From the NCBI GenBank assembly GCA_047777475.1, contig JBKEET010000006.1:1-64000 (forward strand): 64,000 nucleotides of DNA, written 5' to 3'. Below, piece by piece: positions 25,766 to 34,566 of this stretch. The DNA comes from Sutterella sp047777475. Its GTDB lineage: Bacteria; Pseudomonadota; Gammaproteobacteria; Burkholderiales; Burkholderiaceae_F. The notes under the pieces were generated by a model. That model had not been told where the DNA came from and did no database searches. It worked only from the letters and a program-made list of their open reading frames with translations. Made by a program: the position numbers and the translations under genes. The first letter of the stretch is position 1. Every line of letters starts with the position of its first letter.

Positions 25766-26494
25766 ATGAGCGAGAGACCCTACATTTTCTGCCACATGGA
25801 AACGTCGGTCGACGGCAAGATCATGGGCAAGTACATGGGCACCGAGGCGAGCGCCGGGGCGGGCGCCGCGTTTTACCGCATCGCCTTCGGCCCGAACCGC
25901 GTCTACAAGCACCAGGGCTGGCTCTCGGGCCGCGTCACCACCGACGACAACTTCACGATGTACGCGAAGCCCGCGCTGATTAAGAATTCGCCCGAAGTGC
26001 CCGCGGGCGACTACGTGGCGCGCAAGACCGGCATGTACTACGTCTCGATCGACCCGTCCGGCAGGCTCGGCTGGAAGAGCCGCACGCTGCGCTACGGCAG
26101 CACCGTCGCCGACGTGATCGAAGTGCTGACGGAAAGGGCTACGAACGATTACAAAGCGTTTCTTCGGCGACTCGGCATTTCTTATATCATCGCCGGGAAG
26201 GAATCGTACGACTATGGGCTGATGCTCTCGAAGCTTAAGAACAAGTTCGGCATCGAGATGCTGATGCTCGGCGGAGGCGCCGTGCTCAACTGGTCGTTCA
26301 TCCAGAAGGGGCTCTGCGACGAAGTGAGCGTCGTGGTCGCCCCCGCGGCGGACGGTTCCGTGAAAACGCAGACGCTCTTCATGGAAAGGGAAGGACTCTC
26401 CGACGACACGCCGGTCACCTTCAGGCTCCTTGACGTGCAGAGAGCGGAAGGAGACTCCGTCTGGCTGCGTTACAAAGTGAACAATGCGAAGTGA
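25766..26494 (+). CDS. RibD C-terminal/dihydrofolate-reductase-like oxidoreductase
   Basis: The start at 25766 (MSERPYIFCHMETSVDGKI) follows AAAGGAAAGG. The 242-residue protein has the RibD-type fold: N-terminal strand with SVDGKIMG, later GISYIIAGKESYDYGLMLSKLKN, and LMLGGGAVLNWSFIQKGLCDEV, the nucleotide-binding GGG plus the family's LCDEV segment. It probably uses NAD(P)H to reduce a pteridine-, pyrimidine- or flavin-like substrate; the true substrate is unknown. A separate riboflavin operon is not seen. Confidence 0.85.
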   Translation: MSERPYIFCHMETSVDGKIMGKYMGTEASAGAGAAFYRIAFGPNRVYKHQGWLSGRVTTDDNFTMYAKPALIKNSPEVPAGDYVARKTGMYYVSIDPSGRLGWKSRTLRYGSTVADVIEVLTERATNDYKAFLRRLGISYIIAGKESYDYGLMLSKLKNKFGIEMLMLGGGAVLNWSFIQKGLCDEVSVVVAPAADGSVKTQTLFMEREGLSDDTPVTFRLLDVQRAEGDSVWLRYKVNNAK

Positions 26495-26691
26495 CTTGCA
26501 GCGGAAACGGGAGAGGGCAGCTCGGCCTGAGGTCAGGCCCTTCTTCCGGATCACACCTCTTGAGGAGGGAAAGGCCCCTTGAACCTCAGGGAAAGCTGAA
26601 AGCACCCGGACCCGGAGGCTTCCGCAGGAATCCCCGGCACCCGGATGCATCCAAAGGAAATTCCGACATGAAAGAACATGAGGAGAAAGAT

Positions 26692-27468
26692 ATGAACCGC
26701 AGAACCCTGCTTGTTGCCGGCGCACTCACCGGCGCCGCCGCTGCCGCCGGCGCTTCCGAACACGATGAATGGCACCGCGGCGACAGGAAGAACCGCGAAT
26801 TCCGCGAGATGACCGACCGCATGACGGCCGCGAACCGCACCGAGGCGCTCGGCCGCGACGGCACGGCCGTCGTGCAGCTCGCCGTGCTCACCGCGCTCGG
26901 CGACGAGGACGGCGTCGAGCACTTCGCACGCAGGGCGCTGCGCGACGGCGTCGATCCCGTGAAGCTGCGCGAAGCCGTGCTGCACACCGCGCCGTACGCG
27001 GGCCTCCCGAAGGCGCGCATGGGCCTCAAGGCCGTGCACGAAGCCTGCGAGGAAGAGCATAAGAAGATGCCGCCCTCGGGCGCGACCGTCACCGACGCGA
27101 ACCGCTTCGAGCAGGGCCTTGCCGTGCAGAAGAAGATCTTCGGCGACGGCATCGACAAGATGCACCAGACGGCCGCGGCCGACACGCGCGGCATCGTCGT
27201 CGACGATCTTTCGGGCTGGTGCTTCGGCGACTTCTACACGCGCACGGGCCTCTCGCTCAAGGAGCGCGAGCTCGCCACGGTCGCCGTGATCATGAGCCTC
27301 GGCGGCTGCGAGCCGCAGCTCAAGGCCCACTTCGGCGGCGCCGCCGCCATGGGCGCGACGAGGGCCGAGCTCATCGCGCTGATCCGCTGCGCGGAACCGT
27401 TCGTCGGCTTCCCGAGGACGCTCAACGCGCTCGGACTCCTTAACCAGACGATCCCCGCCAAGCAGTAA
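26692..27468 (+). CDS. Exported carboxymuconolactone-decarboxylase-family protein
   Basis: The start at 26692 (MNRRTLLVAGALTGAAAAAG) follows AGGAGAAAGAT. The twin-Arg signal closely resembles that of the exported cupin at 17090. Two CMD-like helical repeats follow: FARRALRDGVDPVKLREAVLHTAPYAGLPKA at about residues 80-111, and LSLKERELATVAVIMSLGG to ECAEPFVGFP-like RCAEPFVGFPRTLNAL. There is no CxxC of the AhpD peroxidase type. The reaction is unknown; cupins and CMD proteins commonly co-occur. Confidence 0.85.
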   Translation: MNRRTLLVAGALTGAAAAAGASEHDEWHRGDRKNREFREMTDRMTAANRTEALGRDGTAVVQLAVLTALGDEDGVEHFARRALRDGVDPVKLREAVLHTAPYAGLPKARMGLKAVHEACEEEHKKMPPSGATVTDANRFEQGLAVQKKIFGDGIDKMHQTAAADTRGIVVDDLSGWCFGDFYTRTGLSLKERELATVAVIMSLGGCEPQLKAHFGGAAAMGATRAELIALIRCAEPFVGFPRTLNALGLLNQTIPAKQ

Positions 27469-27499
27469 TCCGCGGGGCTGACCGTCCGATCGGGCAAAT

Positions 27500-27538
27500 A
27501 CCGGCGCAGGGCAAATCAAGCCCCGCGCCGGTTTTTTA
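27500..27538 (+). terminator. Terminator of the CMD-family gene
   Basis: ACCGGCGCaGGGC pairs with GCCCcGCGCCGGT and is followed by TTTTTTAT. Confidence 0.85.
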
Positions 27539-27916
27539 TCCGTACATTTGCGCCGATTTTTCGGGCGATGCGGACAGAGGCAGAAAAAGGGCAGAAAAAA
27601 GAACTCGATTGCCCGTTCATTCGATGCACATAAATTTACGGTTTTTCCGAAAGCTGTCTCTTAAAAAGCGCACAGCAATTTCCGAACGGCGCCGTTCAGA
27701 AGAAAAGTCCGCTCTGCCGATCCTGCTGCCGCAGAGCTATTCGGGGTTATTACTGATTTAAACGCCTTCTTGCTGCAGCCATGATCTAGTAAGAGGAAAC
27801 AGCCGAATTTGACTTCAACAAAAAGATTTGACGCATTTTTTGCGCCGAGTACAGAAAAATAGAACAATACGGCTGTTAAAAAATTTATCCCCCGATCAAA
27901 AATAAAAGGAGGCATT
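27539..27916. other. AT-rich intergenic region before a LysR gene
   Basis: About 380 bases with lower GC than the flanks and no protein-like ORF. It presumably holds the LysR promoter; AAAGGAGGC is the ribosome site of the next gene. LysR genes usually regulate a divergent neighbour, but none is present here. Confidence 0.5.
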
Positions 27917-28852
27917 ATGTCCATTACGCTGCGCCAGCTGCAAGTTTTCATTGCAGTGGCCGGATCGGAAAACCTGACAAGCGCCGCCGACCAACTCGGG
28001 CTGAGCAAATCAGCCGTCAGCCAGGCGCTTTCCGAACTGGAGTCGCGTTTAGGGGTCAGCCTTTTCGACCGCACGCGCGGCCGCATGCTGCTGTCCGCCG
28101 AAGGCCGGCGGATGAAGCCTTACGCCGACGAGCTCCTGCGCCGCAGCCAGGATCTCGTCACGCTTTTCAACCGCAAGAGCAAGGGCGAGCTGCACGTCGC
28201 CGTCACCCAGGCCGTAGGCACGTTCCTGCTTGCGGACCTGCTCACCGACTTCTACCGCCAGTACGGCTGGATCCCCGACGTCACGGTGCAGAACAACGCC
28301 ACGACCGCCGACATGCTCACCAACTTCTCGGTCGACGCCGCGATCGTCGAAGGCCCCGTCTTCAGCCGCGAGCTCATCACCACGCCGTGGCTTTCCGACG
28401 AACTCGTCGTCATCGCCGCCAAGGATCATCCGCTGGTCGGCAAGGGCCCCGTTTCCTGGCAGCAGCTCTCGCAGGAGAAGTGGATCCTGAGGGAGCCCGG
28501 CTCCTCGAACCGCGTTTACTTCGAGAGCCAGTTCGCGCTCCGTCTCACGCACCCGCGCATCGTCGCCGTCGTCAACAGCTACGACGCCGTCTTCGGCATG
28601 ATCATGAATGGGCTCGGCATCACCTTCGTCTCGAAGCGCGTGCTCGACAACCCGTTCTTCAAGGATCATTTCGCCCAGATCGAGTGCCCCGAGCGCTTCA
28701 GCCGCGAGCTGGCGTTCGCGATCAACCGCCAGAAATACGTCTCGGCCGACATCGACTGCTGGCAGTCCTTCTGCCTGTCCTGGGCCGAGAACCGCATCCG
28801 CACGAACCCCGTCGAAGCGGGCTACGCGCCGGGCTACCCGGAGAGCAGGTGA
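27917..28852 (+). CDS. LysR-family transcriptional regulator
   Basis: This 311-residue protein has the LysR winged HTH at residues 4-62 (TLRQLQVFIAVAGSENLTSAADQLG, SKSAVSQALSELE, LGVSLFDRT). A periplasmic-binding-like effector domain follows, with GELHVAVTQAVGTFLLADLL and LREPGSSNR. It resembles CysB/CbbR-type regulators in layout. The target is unknown. Confidence 0.92.
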   Translation: MSITLRQLQVFIAVAGSENLTSAADQLGLSKSAVSQALSELESRLGVSLFDRTRGRMLLSAEGRRMKPYADELLRRSQDLVTLFNRKSKGELHVAVTQAVGTFLLADLLTDFYRQYGWIPDVTVQNNATTADMLTNFSVDAAIVEGPVFSRELITTPWLSDELVVIAAKDHPLVGKGPVSWQQLSQEKWILREPGSSNRVYFESQFALRLTHPRIVAVVNSYDAVFGMIMNGLGITFVSKRVLDNPFFKDHFAQIECPERFSRELAFAINRQKYVSADIDCWQSFCLSWAENRIRTNPVEAGYAPGYPESR

Positions 28853-28919
28853 GGCCGTAAAGAGGGCGAACCCCCGCCGCCTTTGACCGGGACGGGGGCC
28901 GAGTCTTGCGCCGCACTCG

Positions 28920-28925
28920 TATAAT
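28920..28925 (+). promoter_or_regulatory. -10 box TATAAT
   Basis: A perfect TATAAT lies 46 bases before the ATG of the phosphoesterase-like gene. No clear -35 lies at 17 bases; the box is preceded by CTCG. Confidence 0.5.
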
Positions 28926-28970
28926 GCGCAGAACCGATCTTCTGCGCATTTTCTTTTGCCCTCAGACCTC

Positions 28971-30158
28971 ATGAACTCCACCCTCTACCTTGCCGCCGGC
29001 GCCGTTTCCTCCCTGATGGGGCTTTATGCCTCGTGGAGCCTGCTGCGCCGCGCCACGATTTTCCAGAACGCCGCGCAGCGCATTGCGCTCATCGCCTTCA
29101 TCACCGTCGCCTCGGGCTTCCTCTGCTTCATGGTCGGCCAGGAGCAGTTCTTCTCGCGCGAGACGGCCGCCTCGCTCGTGCCCGCGGCCGTGTTCTTCGC
29201 GTGCTTCGCGCCGCTCCTTTTCCTCGCCGCGCTCACCTGCGACATCGTCGCCGGCGTTCGCACGCTCCTTGCCCGCCGCCGCGGGCAGGCGGCGCCCGGC
29301 AAGGACACCTTTTCGCTCGTGCTCCTCGTCGGGCTGCTCGTGCTTGCCATGGTCTTTGCCGTCGTGGGCGGCTGGAACGGCTTGGGCGAAGCCTTCGAAG
29401 AAGAGCAGAAGGTTTATGTGAAGGACCTGCCAGAAGGCCTCGAAGGGTTCCGCATCGTGCAGGTCTCCGACCTGCATGCCTCGCCCGTCTTCAATGCCGA
29501 GCGCACGGCCGCGCTCGTGAAGCGCATCAACGCGATGAAGCCCGACGCCGTGGTGATCACGGGAAACTCCGCCGACGGCCAGATCGAGCTGCGCGGCCCT
29601 GACCTTGCGCCGCTCAAGGATCTCAAGAGCACGTACGGCACCTATGCGGTGCCGGGGCGCTTCGATTACCTCGTCGGCTGGGCCGGCCTCAAGGAGATCT
29701 ACCAGGCCGCCGGCGTCACGGTGCTCGAAAACGGGGGCAGGGCGCTCGACGTGAAGGGCACGAAGCTTCTGATCGCCGGCATCGCCGACCCGAGCAGCGG
29801 CATCAAGACGGCCGTCACCGAAGAGGGCGCCGAGGACGCCGTGAGCGCCGCGCTCGCGGCTGCGCCCGACGCGGCCTTCAAGGTGCTCCTTGCGAATAAC
29901 TCGCTCGCTGCGCTCGAGGCGTCCCGGCACGGCGTGCAGCTCCAGATTTCCTCCCTGGCGCCCGGCTCGCAGTTCGACCTGTGGCGGCGCCTTGCGGGCG
30001 GCACGAAGGCCGGTCTCCTCCCGGGGCTTTTCCGCTATTCGGGCATGCTCGTCTTCGCCTCGCAGGGCGAGGCGGTCTGGAGCGGCTTGCCGATGCGGCT
30101 CGGCACCTGGAACGAGGTGAACCTGATCACGCTCACGGGAAAGCCCGTCACCAAGTAA
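28971..30158 (+). CDS. Metallophosphoesterase-fold membrane protein, metal site lost
   Basis: The start at 28971 (MNSTLYLAAGA) gives 395 residues. Three or four membrane segments occupy about residues 1-125, then a YkuE/YaeI-like phosphoesterase domain begins at about 140. The first motif is present (QVSDLHAS). The others are altered: TGD becomes TGNSADG (29558), GNHD/E becomes GRFD (29653), the LLAHN His becomes LLANN (29888), and GHTHGGQ becomes SLAPGSQ (29953). The rest of the domain is well kept (LPMRLGTWNEVNLITL), so this looks like a selected pseudoenzyme and not a decaying gene. Enzyme activity is unlikely. Confidence 0.82.
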   Translation: MNSTLYLAAGAVSSLMGLYASWSLLRRATIFQNAAQRIALIAFITVASGFLCFMVGQEQFFSRETAASLVPAAVFFACFAPLLFLAALTCDIVAGVRTLLARRRGQAAPGKDTFSLVLLVGLLVLAMVFAVVGGWNGLGEAFEEEQKVYVKDLPEGLEGFRIVQVSDLHASPVFNAERTAALVKRINAMKPDAVVITGNSADGQIELRGPDLAPLKDLKSTYGTYAVPGRFDYLVGWAGLKEIYQAAGVTVLENGGRALDVKGTKLLIAGIADPSSGIKTAVTEEGAEDAVSAALAAAPDAAFKVLLANNSLAALEASRHGVQLQISSLAPGSQFDLWRRLAGGTKAGLLPGLFRYSGMLVFASQGEAVWSGLPMRLGTWNEVNLITLTGKPVTK

Positions 30159-30184
30159 AGCATTCGTCCCCGGCTGCAGCCAAG

Positions 30185-30223
30185 GCGGGAAAGCGCTCTT
30201 GAACGGCGCTTTCCCGCTTTTTA
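30185..30223 (+). terminator. Strong terminator
   Basis: A 12-bp stem (30185-30196 with 30206-30217) followed by TTTTTAT. Confidence 0.88.
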
Positions 30224-30298
30224 TACACCCAAATTACATTTATTTTCACAAAACAGGCCTTTGAGCTAGAACGGCAGGGATTTTTACAGGATTAGGCA

Positions 30299-30327
30299 TT
30301 GACGTGCATATGTACGGACGCTAAAAT
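30299..30327 (+). promoter_or_regulatory. Sigma70-type promoter
   Basis: TTGACG (30299-30304) and TAAAAT (30322-30327) are separated by 17 bases, near-consensus, 34 bases before the TTG start of the Cys-rich gene. Confidence 0.7.
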
Positions 30328-30360
30328 TCAGTCGTTTTTAGGATAAGAGAACCCTTTCCC

Positions 30361-30726
30361 TTGAGAAGCCTCCCGTACCATGCCCTCAGGCTGGCGGCCC
30401 TTGTTCTCGCCGCCGCGTTTCTCCTCCTGCATCCGGCGGGAGAGCAGGGCGCCGCTTATGCCCGTGCGCCGGCCATGCCGGCGACGATCGGTTGCGCCGA
30501 GGCTTCTCCCCACGGGGACTGCGGCATCGCGCGCACTGCAGGTTCTCCGCGCGGATGCTGCGCCCCCGCGGGCTCCTTTCACTTCTGCTGCGCGGGGCTC
30601 CACGCCGCCGCTCCCGCTTCGCCCGAAACCGCCGGGGCCCCCTCGGGGCGCACCGGCTTCGCACCCGTTGCAATGAGGCGCGCACAGCACATCCCGCCTT
30701 GCCCCACAAGGCCGCCCCTCGCCTGA
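30361..30726 (+). CDS. Small exported Cys-rich protein (possible metal-related)
   Basis: From the TTG at 30361 the 121-residue product has a signal-like start (MRSLPYHALRLAALVLAAAF). It carries about eight cysteines, including GDCGIA, RGCCAPAG and HFCCAGLHAA. A good promoter lies in front, and the next gene encodes a Met/His-rich membrane protein, so a copper or other metal role is possible. The long GC-rich reading frame could also be fortuitous; no family was recognised. Confidence 0.45.
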   Translation: MRSLPYHALRLAALVLAAAFLLLHPAGEQGAAYARAPAMPATIGCAEASPHGDCGIARTAGSPRGCCAPAGSFHFCCAGLHAAAPASPETAGAPSGRTGFAPVAMRRAQHIPPCPTRPPLA

Positions 30727-30876
30727 AAAACTCCGCAAACCCGCCTTTTCTCCCGCATGAAACGGCGGGCCGATCCCGCTTTATCTGAATTTTTTCTCCC
30801 CGCGCCGGCTTCGCCGGAGGCGCACTGCTGCGCTGTGCGCGGGGAACGTGACACCTTTTTTCGGAGTTTTTCCGCT

Positions 30877-31491
30877 ATGTCTATGACCCATTACATGGAA
30901 CTTCTGATGCAGAATTCCCCGTGGAATCTGCTGATCTTCATGGCGCTTCCCGTCGTTCTCGCCGAGACGATCGCCATCACGGAGCTCGTGCTCCTTTATT
31001 CGTCCAAGGACCGTCCGGGGCTTCGCTCCCTCAACCGCATCTGCGGCGTGCTCGCGGGCATCGTTTTCATCGGCATCGCGCTCTACCTCATCCCGGGCGT
31101 CGTGATGCCGGTCACGGATGCGCACGAATGGCGCACCTGGGTCGATGAGCTCGCCGTCGGTGCCTATCTCCTCGCCGGCGTGCCGATGGTGCTCATCGCG
31201 CTGCTGCACCTCAAGGTGATCCTTCGCTCTGCCACCGAGCACGTGCGCAAGGGGTTTCATATCGCCTGCGTCGCCGCCTTCCTCATCCTTTCGCACGTCG
31301 CGATGATCGCCGGCATGGTCGATCCGGCCGTCACCGGCTGGAAAGGGGCCGCCATGGGCGGCATGCAAATGCATGAGGGCATGGCCATGGATCACGGATC
31401 CATGGACCGCATGGATCACGGCAGCATGCCGATGAACCATGACGGCATAAACCACGCTATGCCTTCCGCCCACGGCGGCATGCAGCACTGA
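30877..31491 (+). CDS. Membrane protein with Met/His-rich tail, possible copper handling
   Basis: The 204-residue protein starts at 30877 (MSMTHYMELLMQNSPW). It has four membrane segments at about residues 15-40, 50-70, 85-110 and 125-145. The C-terminal 60 residues are packed with Met and His (MGGMQMHEGMAMDHGSM and similar), the composition of soft-metal-binding tails. An uncharacterised membrane family begins similarly with ALPVVLAETIAITELVLLY. Copper binding is inference from composition and from the Cys-rich neighbour. Confidence 0.75.
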   Translation: MSMTHYMELLMQNSPWNLLIFMALPVVLAETIAITELVLLYSSKDRPGLRSLNRICGVLAGIVFIGIALYLIPGVVMPVTDAHEWRTWVDELAVGAYLLAGVPMVLIALLHLKVILRSATEHVRKGFHIACVAAFLILSHVAMIAGMVDPAVTGWKGAAMGGMQMHEGMAMDHGSMDRMDHGSMPMNHDGINHAMPSAHGGMQH

Positions 31492-31493
31492 TG

Positions 31494-31522
31494 AAAAAGG
31501 GCGCCCCTGAAAGGAGCGCCCA
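31494..31522 (-). terminator. Terminator-like hairpin
   Basis: GGGCGC and GCGCCC pair around 31499-31521, with TTTTTC following on the minus strand. It would end transcription of the ybaK-like gene. Confidence 0.55.
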
Positions 31523-31542
31523 TTTGAGATCTTTGAGCGGAC

Positions 31543-31581
31543 GGCGCCGCGGGAGATGCTTTTCCCGCGGCGCCTTCTTTT
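31543..31581 (+). terminator. Terminator of the Met/His-rich protein gene
   Basis: A perfect 12-bp stem (31543-31554 with 31563-31574) is followed by TTCTTTT. Confidence 0.75.
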
Positions 31582-32054
31582 CAGGCTTCGGGCGTCTTCG
31601 AGACGTCGACCCAGCCCTTGGCGTCGGACGCCTTCTCGAGCTCGTCGGGGGTGAGGCGCACGGCGGAGTTCTCGGATCCGCAGGCGGGGTAAATCGTCTC
31701 GTAGCGCCTTAGCGATTCGTCAAGCCAGACCTCAACGCCCGGCAGCACGCCGAACGGGCAGACGCCGCCCGGATGATGCCCGACGAGACGCTCGACGTCT
31801 TCAAACGGAATCATCTTCGCCTTCGTGGCAAAGCGCTGCTTGTACTTGTGATTGTCGATGCGCGCCGTGCCCGCGAAGACGATCAGCACGGGCTTTTCGC
31901 CCTGCAGGAAGGAGAGGGTCTTTGCGATGTGCTCGGGCGCGGTGCCGAGCGCTTCGGCGGCAAGCGCCACGGTGGCGCTGCTTTTGTCGAGGACCCTGAT
32001 GCGGTCGGCAAAGCCCTTGGCTTCGAGATGCTTTCTGGCGGCTTCAAACGACAT
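31581..32054 (-). CDS. YbaK/EbsC-family aminoacyl-tRNA deacylase
   Basis: The 157-residue protein has the YbaK/ProX fold. It would hydrolyse a mischarged aminoacyl-tRNA in the cytosol. Visible features are IAKTLSFLQGEKPVLIVFAGTARID with the conserved Lys, and the GHHPGGVCPFGVLPGVEVWLDESL loop that shapes the active site. It lies 13 bases after the AEC transporter stop, so the two are probably co-transcribed. Which amino acid it edits cannot be stated. Confidence 0.88.
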   Translation of the reverse strand: MSFEAARKHLEAKGFADRIRVLDKSSATVALAAEALGTAPEHIAKTLSFLQGEKPVLIVFAGTARIDNHKYKQRFATKAKMIPFEDVERLVGHHPGGVCPFGVLPGVEVWLDESLRRYETIYPACGSENSAVRLTPDELEKASDAKGWVDVSKTPEA

Positions 32055-32067
32055 GGTTCTTTCCTTC

Positions 32068-32991
32068 TTAGATGGCGCCGAAGAGCGTCAGCGCGACCGA
32101 GAGCGCGATGATCGAGGTGGCGACGTTGAGCGAGCTCAGGTTGGCGGCCATCGCGATGTCGCCGCGGAGCTTGGAGGTGAAGATCAGGTTCATGGCCGGG
32201 ATCGGCGCCATGACAGTGAGCGTGATCGCCTTGCGGACTTCTTCTTCAAAGGGCAGCAGGAACCAGCTGATGAGCGCGAGCGCAATGCACATCGCCCAGC
32301 GCATGCCGAGGAGCTTTGCGATGAAGAAGCCCTTGCCGCCGCTGATCGCGAGGCTGATCGACTCGCCGATCATGATCATGCAGAGGAACGTGTTGGCCCC
32401 GGCGCCGATCGACGTGAAGGTGATGATCCCGTCGGGGAGCTTGGTGCCGAAGATATTGAGGATGATGACGAGGAGGAACGCCAGCAGCGGGCCCGAGCGC
32501 ATGAGCTTGCTGCCGATCACGCGCAGCGTCCCGAGGAACGTGGTCTTCTCGCGGCCCGCGGCGATGATCGCGTAGGTGCCGCCGCCCGACATCAGCACGT
32601 TGCCGACGTCGAACATGCAGACCGAAAGGAGGCCGAGAGACGGGTAGAAGGCCTGGACGTACGGCATGGCGAAAGGCCCGCATGAGTAGCCTGTGATGTT
32701 GAGGCGCATGAAGTCGCGGCGGTCGCGATCCTTCTCGCGGCTTGAGAGGGCCCAGGCGAAGCCGAGCAGGGTGAAGTTGGTCACCAGGCCCCAGACGGCG
32801 ACCCAGAGCATCTCGCCCTCGATGGCGACGCCATTGAGGTTCGTGAGAATGACGCAGGGGAGGGTGACGTAGATGACCAGGCCGCTGATGGCGCTGAAGG
32901 CTTCGGGCTTGAGGATGCCGAAACGGCGGAGCACCCAGCCGAGGCAGATGAGGGCCGCAAAGGAAACGACCTTCGCAAAGCTTTGTTCCAT
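32068..32991 (-). CDS. AEC-family (auxin efflux carrier) transporter
   Basis: This 307-residue inner-membrane protein has about ten hydrophobic segments with the AEC layout: FGILKPEAFSAISGLVIYVTLPCVIL near the N terminus and an inverted second half with IMIGESISLAI and ITLTVMAPIPAMNLIFTSK. Family members export or import small carboxylates or amino acids; the substrate is unknown. It is followed closely by the ybaK-like gene. Confidence 0.88.
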   Translation of the reverse strand: MEQSFAKVVSFAALICLGWVLRRFGILKPEAFSAISGLVIYVTLPCVILTNLNGVAIEGEMLWVAVWGLVTNFTLLGFAWALSSREKDRDRRDFMRLNITGYSCGPFAMPYVQAFYPSLGLLSVCMFDVGNVLMSGGGTYAIIAAGREKTTFLGTLRVIGSKLMRSGPLLAFLLVIILNIFGTKLPDGIITFTSIGAGANTFLCMIMIGESISLAISGGKGFFIAKLLGMRWAMCIALALISWFLLPFEEEVRKAITLTVMAPIPAMNLIFTSKLRGDIAMAANLSSLNVATSIIALSVALTLFGAI

Positions 32992-33087
32992 GAGGCTAAA
33001 GCAAAAAGAAAATTTTATTGGAGAGAAGCGCTATTTTTACTCCTTCTATCGGAGGCTTGCAAACCCAAAACGTGCAGGAGGCTAGGA

Positions 33088-33123
33088 AAAAGCCGCGGCG
33101 TTTGATATAACGCCGCGGCTTTA
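33088..33123. terminator. Bidirectional-type terminator
   Basis: A stem of about 14 bp (AAAGCCGCGGCGTT and its complement, loop TGATAT) with A/T runs on both sides lies after the aldehyde dehydrogenase gene. Confidence 0.8.
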
Positions 33124-33144
33124 AGACGTTTCAGCGAAAGCTCA

Positions 33145-34566
33145 TCAGAACGTGCTGTGGTTGAAGACGGCCTTGAGCTGCGTGAATTCGAGCAGGCCCG
33201 CGGAGCCGCCCTCGCGGCCGATGCCGCTCTCGCGGTAGCCGCCGAAGGGCGCCGTCACGTCGCGGGCGCCGTCGTTGATGTAGACATTGCCCGCCTTGAT
33301 GCGCATCGCCACGGCCTGGGCCTGTGCCTTCGGCCCGAAGACCGCAGCGTTGAGGCCGTAGGGCGTGTCGTTGGCGATCTCGACGGCCTCGTCGACCGTG
33401 TGATACGGAATGATGCAGAGCACCGGGCCGAAGATTTCTTCGCGCGCGATGCGCATCGAGTTCTTCACGTTCGAGAAGACCGTGGGCTGGATGAAGTAGC
33501 CCGTGCCTTTCTGCGGCACGCCGCCGCAGATAAGCTTCGCGCCTTCCTCGATGCCGAGCTTGATGTAGCCGCTCACCTTCTCAAACTGCGCGGCCGAGGA
33601 CACCGGACCGATGTCGGTCTGCGGGTCGGTCGGGTCGCCCACCTTGAGCTTCAAGGCCGCTTCCTTCACCATCGCTTCGACCTTGGAAAGGTCTTCGGCG
33701 GGGACGAGCAGGCGGGAAAGGGCCGTGCAGGTCTGGCCGGCGTTGTAGAAGATCGAGCTCACGAGCTTCGGCACGGCGCGGCTGTAGTCGTCGGACTTGA
33801 GCCAGATGAAGGGCGACTTGCCGCCGAGCTCGAGGCTGATGCGCTTCACGCTTTGCAGCGCGGCCTGGGCAAGCTGCACGCCCACCTTGGTCGAGCCGGT
33901 GAACGAGACCATGTCGACCAACGGATGCGTCGAAAGGACGCCGCCCAGCTTCGAGCCCTTGCCCGAAACCATGTTGAAGACGCCCTTCGGGAAGCCCGCC
34001 TTGTCGAACGCGTCGGCGAGGAAATAGGCCGTGAGCGGCGTGTGCTGGCTGGGCTTCAGGACCACCGTGCAGCCCATCAGGATGGCCGGGACGACCTTCT
34101 GCACGACCTGGCCGAGCGGGTAGTTCCAGGGCGTGATGCAGCTGACGACGCCCACCGGCTCGCGGTAGACGGTCGAAGCCTTGAACTCGGCCTTGAGCGG
34201 CAGCTCCTCGGCGATTTCGATGTAGCTCCTGACGCGCGTGTACTGATAGTCGCAGTGCGTCGCCGTGGTGAACGTCACGGGAGCGCCGAGCTCCTTGACC
34301 TCGTAATCGATGATGTCCTGGCGGTGCGCCTCGAATTCCTTCAGGAACGCCTTCATCAGGGCAACGCGGCGGCCGAGCGAAACGCCGGCCCAGGCTTCCT
34401 GCGCGGCGGCAGCCGCACGGATCGCTTTTTCGGCGTCGGCGGGCGTGCCGTCGGGGACACGCGCGAAAATCTCGAGCGTGGCGGGATTCTCAACGTCGAT
34501 CCAGCCGCCGCCTTCGCTCGCGACCCATTCGCCGTTGATGTAGTGCTTGGAAAAATCGTATGACAC
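33145..34566 (-). CDS. NAD(P)-dependent aldehyde dehydrogenase
   Basis: A GTG start at 34566 (SYDFSKHYINGEW follows) is chosen because GGAGGAGAACAAA directly precedes it. The 473-residue protein has the family motifs: cofactor segment TPWNYPLGQVVQKVVPAI, FTGSTKVG, the general base Glu in LELGGKSPF, the catalytic Cys in NAGQTCTALSR, and EEIFGPVLCI. It oxidises an aldehyde to the acid in the cytosol. The substrate is not evident and the gene stands alone. Confidence 0.92.
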   Translation of the reverse strand: MSYDFSKHYINGEWVASEGGGWIDVENPATLEIFARVPDGTPADAEKAIRAAAAAQEAWAGVSLGRRVALMKAFLKEFEAHRQDIIDYEVKELGAPVTFTTATHCDYQYTRVRSYIEIAEELPLKAEFKASTVYREPVGVVSCITPWNYPLGQVVQKVVPAILMGCTVVLKPSQHTPLTAYFLADAFDKAGFPKGVFNMVSGKGSKLGGVLSTHPLVDMVSFTGSTKVGVQLAQAALQSVKRISLELGGKSPFIWLKSDDYSRAVPKLVSSIFYNAGQTCTALSRLLVPAEDLSKVEAMVKEAALKLKVGDPTDPQTDIGPVSSAAQFEKVSGYIKLGIEEGAKLICGGVPQKGTGYFIQPTVFSNVKNSMRIAREEIFGPVLCIIPYHTVDEAVEIANDTPYGLNAAVFGPKAQAQAVAMRIKAGNVYINDGARDVTAPFGGYRESGIGREGGSAGLLEFTQLKAVFNHSTF

